A stretch of DNA of 15,794 nucleotides, taken from Actinomycetota bacterium (lineage in GTDB: Bacteria; Actinomycetota; Thermoleophilia; Gaiellales; Gaiellaceae). Under the pieces are notes generated by a model. That model was not told the origin of the DNA. It made no database searches and saw nothing but the letters and a program-made list of their open reading frames with translations. Made by a program: the position numbers and the translations under genes. This document shows, piece by piece, positions 13,187 to 15,794 of the stretch. Position 1 is the stretch's first letter, and the number at the start of each line of letters is the position of its first letter. The stretch lies in the NCBI GenBank assembly GCA_013816275.1, contig JACDER010000004.1, forward strand, positions 1 through 15,794, in the 5' to 3' direction.

Positions 13187-14328
13187 GCCGCAGCCGCCAA
13201 CTCGACGGCGCGCTTGGCCGCGTCGAGCATGGTCGGCTCGACGTCGATCGGCGCGTCGGATTCCTCGAGCAGCCGGCGCCCCTCCTCTGCGTTCGTCCCG
13301 TCCAGCCTGACGACGATCGGACGGTCGATCTGCATCCGGTCGAGCGCGGTCAGGATCCCGCGCGCGACCTCGTCGCAGCGCGTGATCCCGCCGAAGATGT
13401 TGAAGAGGATCGACTTCACCTGCGGGTCGGAGGCGATGACCTCGAGCGCGTCGACGACACCTTCCGCGCCTCCCCCACCTCCGAGGTCGCAGAAGTTCGC
13501 CGCCCGCCCGCCGGCGAGCGCGATCACGTCGAGGGTCGACATCACGAGGCCGGCGCCGTTGCCGAGGATCCCGACGTCGCCGTCCAGCTTGACGTAGGTG
13601 ACGCCCTTCTCGCGGGCGACGCGCTCCTCCGGCGGGTACGCGTCGAGGTCGCGCATCGCGGCGATGTCCTCGTGCCGGTAGAGCGCGTTGTCGTCGACGG
13701 TGAACTTGGAGTCGAGCGCGCGCACCTCGCCCCCGGGCGTGACGATCAGCGGGTTGACCTCGCAGAGCATCGCGTCGCACTGGACGAAGGCCTCGTACAG
13801 CCGGCCGATGATCGAGAGGATCTGCTTCTGCTCCCCCGGGTCGTCGATCCCCGCGCCGTAGATCAAGCGCCGGGCCTGCCAGGGCTGGAAGCCCTCGAGC
13901 GGGTCGACGTGGAGGCGTGAGATCGCGTCGGGGTTCTTGTCCGCGACCTCTTCGATCTCGACGCCGCCTTCTGTCGTGAGCATGAACAGGGGCTTCTTCT
14001 CGCCACGGTCGAACGTGATCGAGAGGTAGTACTCCTTGGCGATGCCGGAGGCCTGCTCGATCCAGATCTTCTTGACGACGTGGCCGCGGATGTCGAGCCC
14101 GAGGATGTCGGCCGCCTTTTGTTCGGCGTCCGCGGCGTCCTCGGCGAGCTTGACCCCGCCGGCCTTGCCGCGCCCTCCCGTCAGCACCTGAGCCTTGACC
14201 ACGACTTGCCCGCCGATCTCCTCAGCGGCGGCGCGGGCCTCCTCAGGCGTGGTCGCGAGCCGCCCCTCGGAGACGGGGATGCCGAAGCGCTTGAAGAGCT
14301 CCTTGCCCTGGTACTCGTACAGGTCCAC
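13183..14328 (-). CDS. sucC: Succinyl-CoA ligase, beta subunit
   Basis: This 381-residue subunit supplies the nucleotide-binding ATP-grasp fold and succinate site of the enzyme. Landmarks are the start MDLYEYQGKELFKRFGIPVS, Lys45 in QVVVKAQV with GGRGKAGG (51-58), the metal-binding CEVNPL segment and the FNIFGGITRCDEVARGI power-helix region near the C-terminus. Length is normal (about 385). GTG at 14328 follows a TAGACT -10 nine bases upstream with no Shine-Dalgarno, so a leaderless transcript is likely. It leads the sucC-methyltransferase-sucD operon. Confidence 0.95.
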   Translation of the reverse strand: MDLYEYQGKELFKRFGIPVSEGRLATTPEEARAAAEEIGGQVVVKAQVLTGGRGKAGGVKLAEDAADAEQKAADILGLDIRGHVVKKIWIEQASGIAKEYYLSITFDRGEKKPLFMLTTEGGVEIEEVADKNPDAISRLHVDPLEGFQPWQARRLIYGAGIDDPGEQKQILSIIGRLYEAFVQCDAMLCEVNPLIVTPGGEVRALDSKFTVDDNALYRHEDIAAMRDLDAYPPEERVAREKGVTYVKLDGDVGILGNGAGLVMSTLDVIALAGGRAANFCDLGGGGGAEGVVDALEVIASDPQVKSILFNIFGGITRCDEVARGILTALDRMQIDRPIVVRLDGTNAEEGRRLLEESDAPIDVEPTMLDAAKRAVELAAAA

Positions 14329-14330
14329 CG

Positions 14331-14353
14331 CGGCCGGAGTCTACTGACGGCCG
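14331..14353 (-). promoter_or_regulatory. sucC promoter with flanking CCGGCCG repeats
   Basis: On the minus strand a TAGACT -10 (complement of 14338-14343) is followed by nine bases to the GTG. It lies between two copies of CCGGCCG (complement of 14331-14337 and 14347-14353). The repeat is itself palindromic at CGGCCG, so the two copies can be read as direct or inverted. They could be a repressor site across the -10. No good -35 is seen. Confidence 0.4.
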
Positions 14354-14374
14354 GATCCCGTGCTGTCGCTCTAT

Positions 14375-15361
14375 CTACGCGTCGAACCAGCCGGCCAGGC
14401 AGCCGCCCGGGTTCCTCTTTCCGCCCCACGACTCGAGCGTCGCGTTCTGCTTCTGCTGACGCGCGACATCGGCCGGGTTGCCCGGGTCGTAGTCGTGGAG
14501 CCCGGCGATGACCTTTTCGATGTTCGGCGTCACGCCCGGGCCCGCGGCGATGATGCGGTACCGGTTACCGATCCCCGGGCCGCGCGGCGTCGTCTGATTC
14601 GGGGGATGCCGGTAGCCGCCCCGGGTCGGGTCGTGCGGGAACAGGCCGTAGCAGAACAGGCCGGTTGGATTGTGGGCAACGGACGCATTCTCGCGGCGCC
14701 AGCCCGGCCCATACGTCGAGTTGAACGTGTCGATGTAGACCAGCTGTCCGAAGCTGTCGGTCGGGACTCCGGCTCGCGTCGTGCCGAACCCGTAGACCGG
14801 GTGCCCGAGGTACGTCGTGCGGGTGAAGATCTGCTGCCATTTGCCGTCGTAGACCCAGTTCATCCCGATGTCGAGCTGCGCGACCGGGCCACTCCAGTGG
14901 GACAGCTCGAGCCACTTCGCGCGCTGTACGGGCAGCCAGGGTAGGTATCCGAGGTCGGGCATCAGACGCTGCCAGGCCTGCGCTACCCAGTAGCTGCCGT
15001 CAGGCGCGCGGCACGCGGCGACCACGTCCGGAAGCGCCGGCCCGTTGTAGGGCGCACACCGATCCTGGAACGTCTCCCAGTACGTGGTGTGGTACGTCCG
15101 CCACCCGCCCGAGAAGTCGCGCTTGAACTCGACCTGCTTCCCGTTGCGCGTCGGGAGTCGGGCGTTGGTGGCACCCCAGACCAGAACCCGCCTCAGCTGG
15201 CCGCCGGCGCGATAGGTGACGAGCGCTTCGCCCTTCGCGTTCACCGCGAGCGTGACGTGCGAGGCGCCGCGATTCGTGATCAGCTCCGCCGACTGCGCCG
15301 CGCCGGCGAAGCACGCAACGGTGGTCGCGGCGCCGATGAGTGCTATGGCAATCCGGCCCAT
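14375..15361 (-). CDS. Secreted protein of unknown function
   Basis: The 328-residue protein starts with a signal peptide (MGRIAIALIGAATTVACFAG, cleavage probably after AQS near residue 24). The mature part is rich in Trp, Tyr and Gly, with four Cys (DRCAPY, VAACRAP, LFCYGLF, GGCLAGW) that may form two disulfides. Segments such as GGWRTYHTTYWETF and YVAQAWQRL-like residues around 120-130 suggest a beta-rich surface protein. ATG at 15361 is preferred because it opens the signal peptide and follows a promoter; the longer open frame upstream lies in the M15 gene. I recognise no catalytic motif or family. It would be exported to the cell surface or medium. Confidence 0.65.
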   Translation of the reverse strand: MGRIAIALIGAATTVACFAGAAQSAELITNRGASHVTLAVNAKGEALVTYRAGGQLRRVLVWGATNARLPTRNGKQVEFKRDFSGGWRTYHTTYWETFQDRCAPYNGPALPDVVAACRAPDGSYWVAQAWQRLMPDLGYLPWLPVQRAKWLELSHWSGPVAQLDIGMNWVYDGKWQQIFTRTTYLGHPVYGFGTTRAGVPTDSFGQLVYIDTFNSTYGPGWRRENASVAHNPTGLFCYGLFPHDPTRGGYRHPPNQTTPRGPGIGNRYRIIAAGPGVTPNIEKVIAGLHDYDPGNPADVARQQKQNATLESWGGKRNPGGCLAGWFDA

Positions 15362-15372
15362 GAGGGGCGCGG

Positions 15373-15402
15373 ATTGTAGGCCGCGCGCACCGATTGTTAC
15401 AA
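15373..15402 (-). promoter_or_regulatory. Sigma-70-type promoter of the secreted-protein gene
   Basis: On the minus strand TTGTAA (complement of 15397-15402) and TACAAT (complement of 15373-15378) are 18 bp apart, giving a start site a few bases before the ATG at 15361. This lies in the 59-bp gap after the M15 gene, so the secreted protein probably has its own transcript. Confidence 0.55.
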
Positions 15403-15420
15403 CCCAAATCTGGGGGGCGG

Positions 15421-15794
15421 CTAGTGCCCGTTCGACGAGAAATGCTGCAGGTCCTGCACCGACCCGGACCAGTACCCGCCCCAACCCCAGCCGATCGCCT
15501 CGAACGCACGGACGACCACGTCGCCGGGGTGGATCATCCCTGGGAGGTGCTTCGACCGGTTGAGGTACCTGACGCTGTCCGGATGCGAGGTGCGGCCGAC
15601 CGAGACGTACGGATTCTCGATCGGATTGACGTCGATCGCGAGACCGTACGCATGGTTCGACCAGTTGCTCGAGCCGGTGGCCGCGCGGCAATTGAACGAC
15701 GACGTGTTGTCGTGTTCGATCGACTGGAAGTCGCTTCCGCCGTAGGCGTCCACCGGACGCATCTGCCGGATCGGATAGCGCACACGGTAGAGCG
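15421..15794 (-). CDS. M15-family peptidase (D,D-carboxypeptidase-like), 5' end outside window
   Basis: The frame runs from the window edge to a TAG at 15421-15423; about 123 codons are visible and the start lies beyond 15794. The visible region contains RYPIRQMRPVDAYGG, the metal-binding SNHAYGLAIDVNP (His and Asp zinc ligands), SVRYLN, GWGWGG and the third ligand in DLQHFSSNGH at the end. This is the pattern of the Peptidase_M15_4/VanY-like group that cleaves D-Ala-containing cell-wall peptides or related bonds. A signal peptide would be in the missing part. It is followed by a secreted-protein gene, consistent with a cell-envelope pair. Confidence 0.85.
   Translation of the reverse strand, partial: LYRVRYPIRQMRPVDAYGGSDFQSIEHDNTSSFNCRAATGSSNWSNHAYGLAIDVNPIENPYVSVGRTSHPDSVRYLNRSKHLPGMIHPGDVVVRAFEAIGWGWGGYWSGSVQDLQHFSSNGH

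Noticed and set aside
13187..13780. Long N-terminal extension of the methyltransferase frame into sucC
   Set aside because: It overlaps sucC in another frame; the ATG at 13186 with ATGA overlap is the credible start.
1..15794. CRISPR array, tRNA/rRNA genes, transposase or defence system
   Set aside because: No spaced repeats, RNA gene landmarks, transposase motifs or known defence domains were seen on either strand.

Overview
The window is GC-rich, bacterial and gene-dense, with a strong preference for G/C at third codon positions, many GTG and TTG starts, and tightly overlapping genes. Gene content (leucine-rich citrate synthase of the short type, an LDH-like malate dehydrogenase, a YlbL-type PDZ-Lon protein, paired Xer recombinases, small Cys-rich proteins) suggests a high-GC actinobacterium. 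I would guess Thermoleophilia (Gaiellales or Solirubrobacterales) or a related uncultured lineage, but this is inferred from protein character and not from a marker gene. No rRNA, tRNA, CRISPR array, transposase or prophage gene was recognised.

Left part (1-3217, mostly +). The tail of an S9-family peptidase is followed by a XerC/D-type tyrosine recombinase, an ArsR-family repressor coupled to an SRPBCC (AHSA1-like) protein, a second Xer recombinase, and a 56-residue membrane-anchored zinc-ribbon-like protein. Between the SRPBCC gene and the second Xer lies a minus-strand stretch that reads like protein but has no credible start; it may be a gene remnant.

Central part (3214-8918). Two divergent transcription units start only 32 bp apart. 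Leftward is citrate synthase coupled to a HEAT-repeat protein. Rightward is isocitrate dehydrogenase, malate dehydrogenase, a QueF-type protein and a short-chain dehydrogenase, all overlapping, then a membrane-anchored PDZ-Lon protease with its own probable promoter. The shared promoter region is almost mirror-symmetric, and both units appear to be translated from leaderless messages.

Right part (8919-15794, mostly -). A small four-cysteine protein and a LapA-domain membrane protein (+) face a PLP aminotransferase (-) with a 120-bp tail overlap. Upstream of the aminotransferase come a REP-like palindromic element, a HAD phosphatase-like protein, a 65-residue protein, and a sucC - methyltransferase - sucD operon. 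The edge holds a secreted protein of unknown function and a partial M15-family peptidase.

Together the window carries four TCA steps (citrate synthase, isocitrate dehydrogenase, malate dehydrogenase, succinyl-CoA ligase) with several unexpected partners translationally coupled to them: HEAT protein, QueF-like, SDR and methyltransferase. I did not find a clear new defence or mobile system. The most notable items are the methyltransferase between sucC and sucD, the mirror-symmetric divergent promoter, the three-half-site ArsR control region, a perfect 21-bp palindrome upstream of the four-Cys protein, and a recurring leaderless promoter layout.
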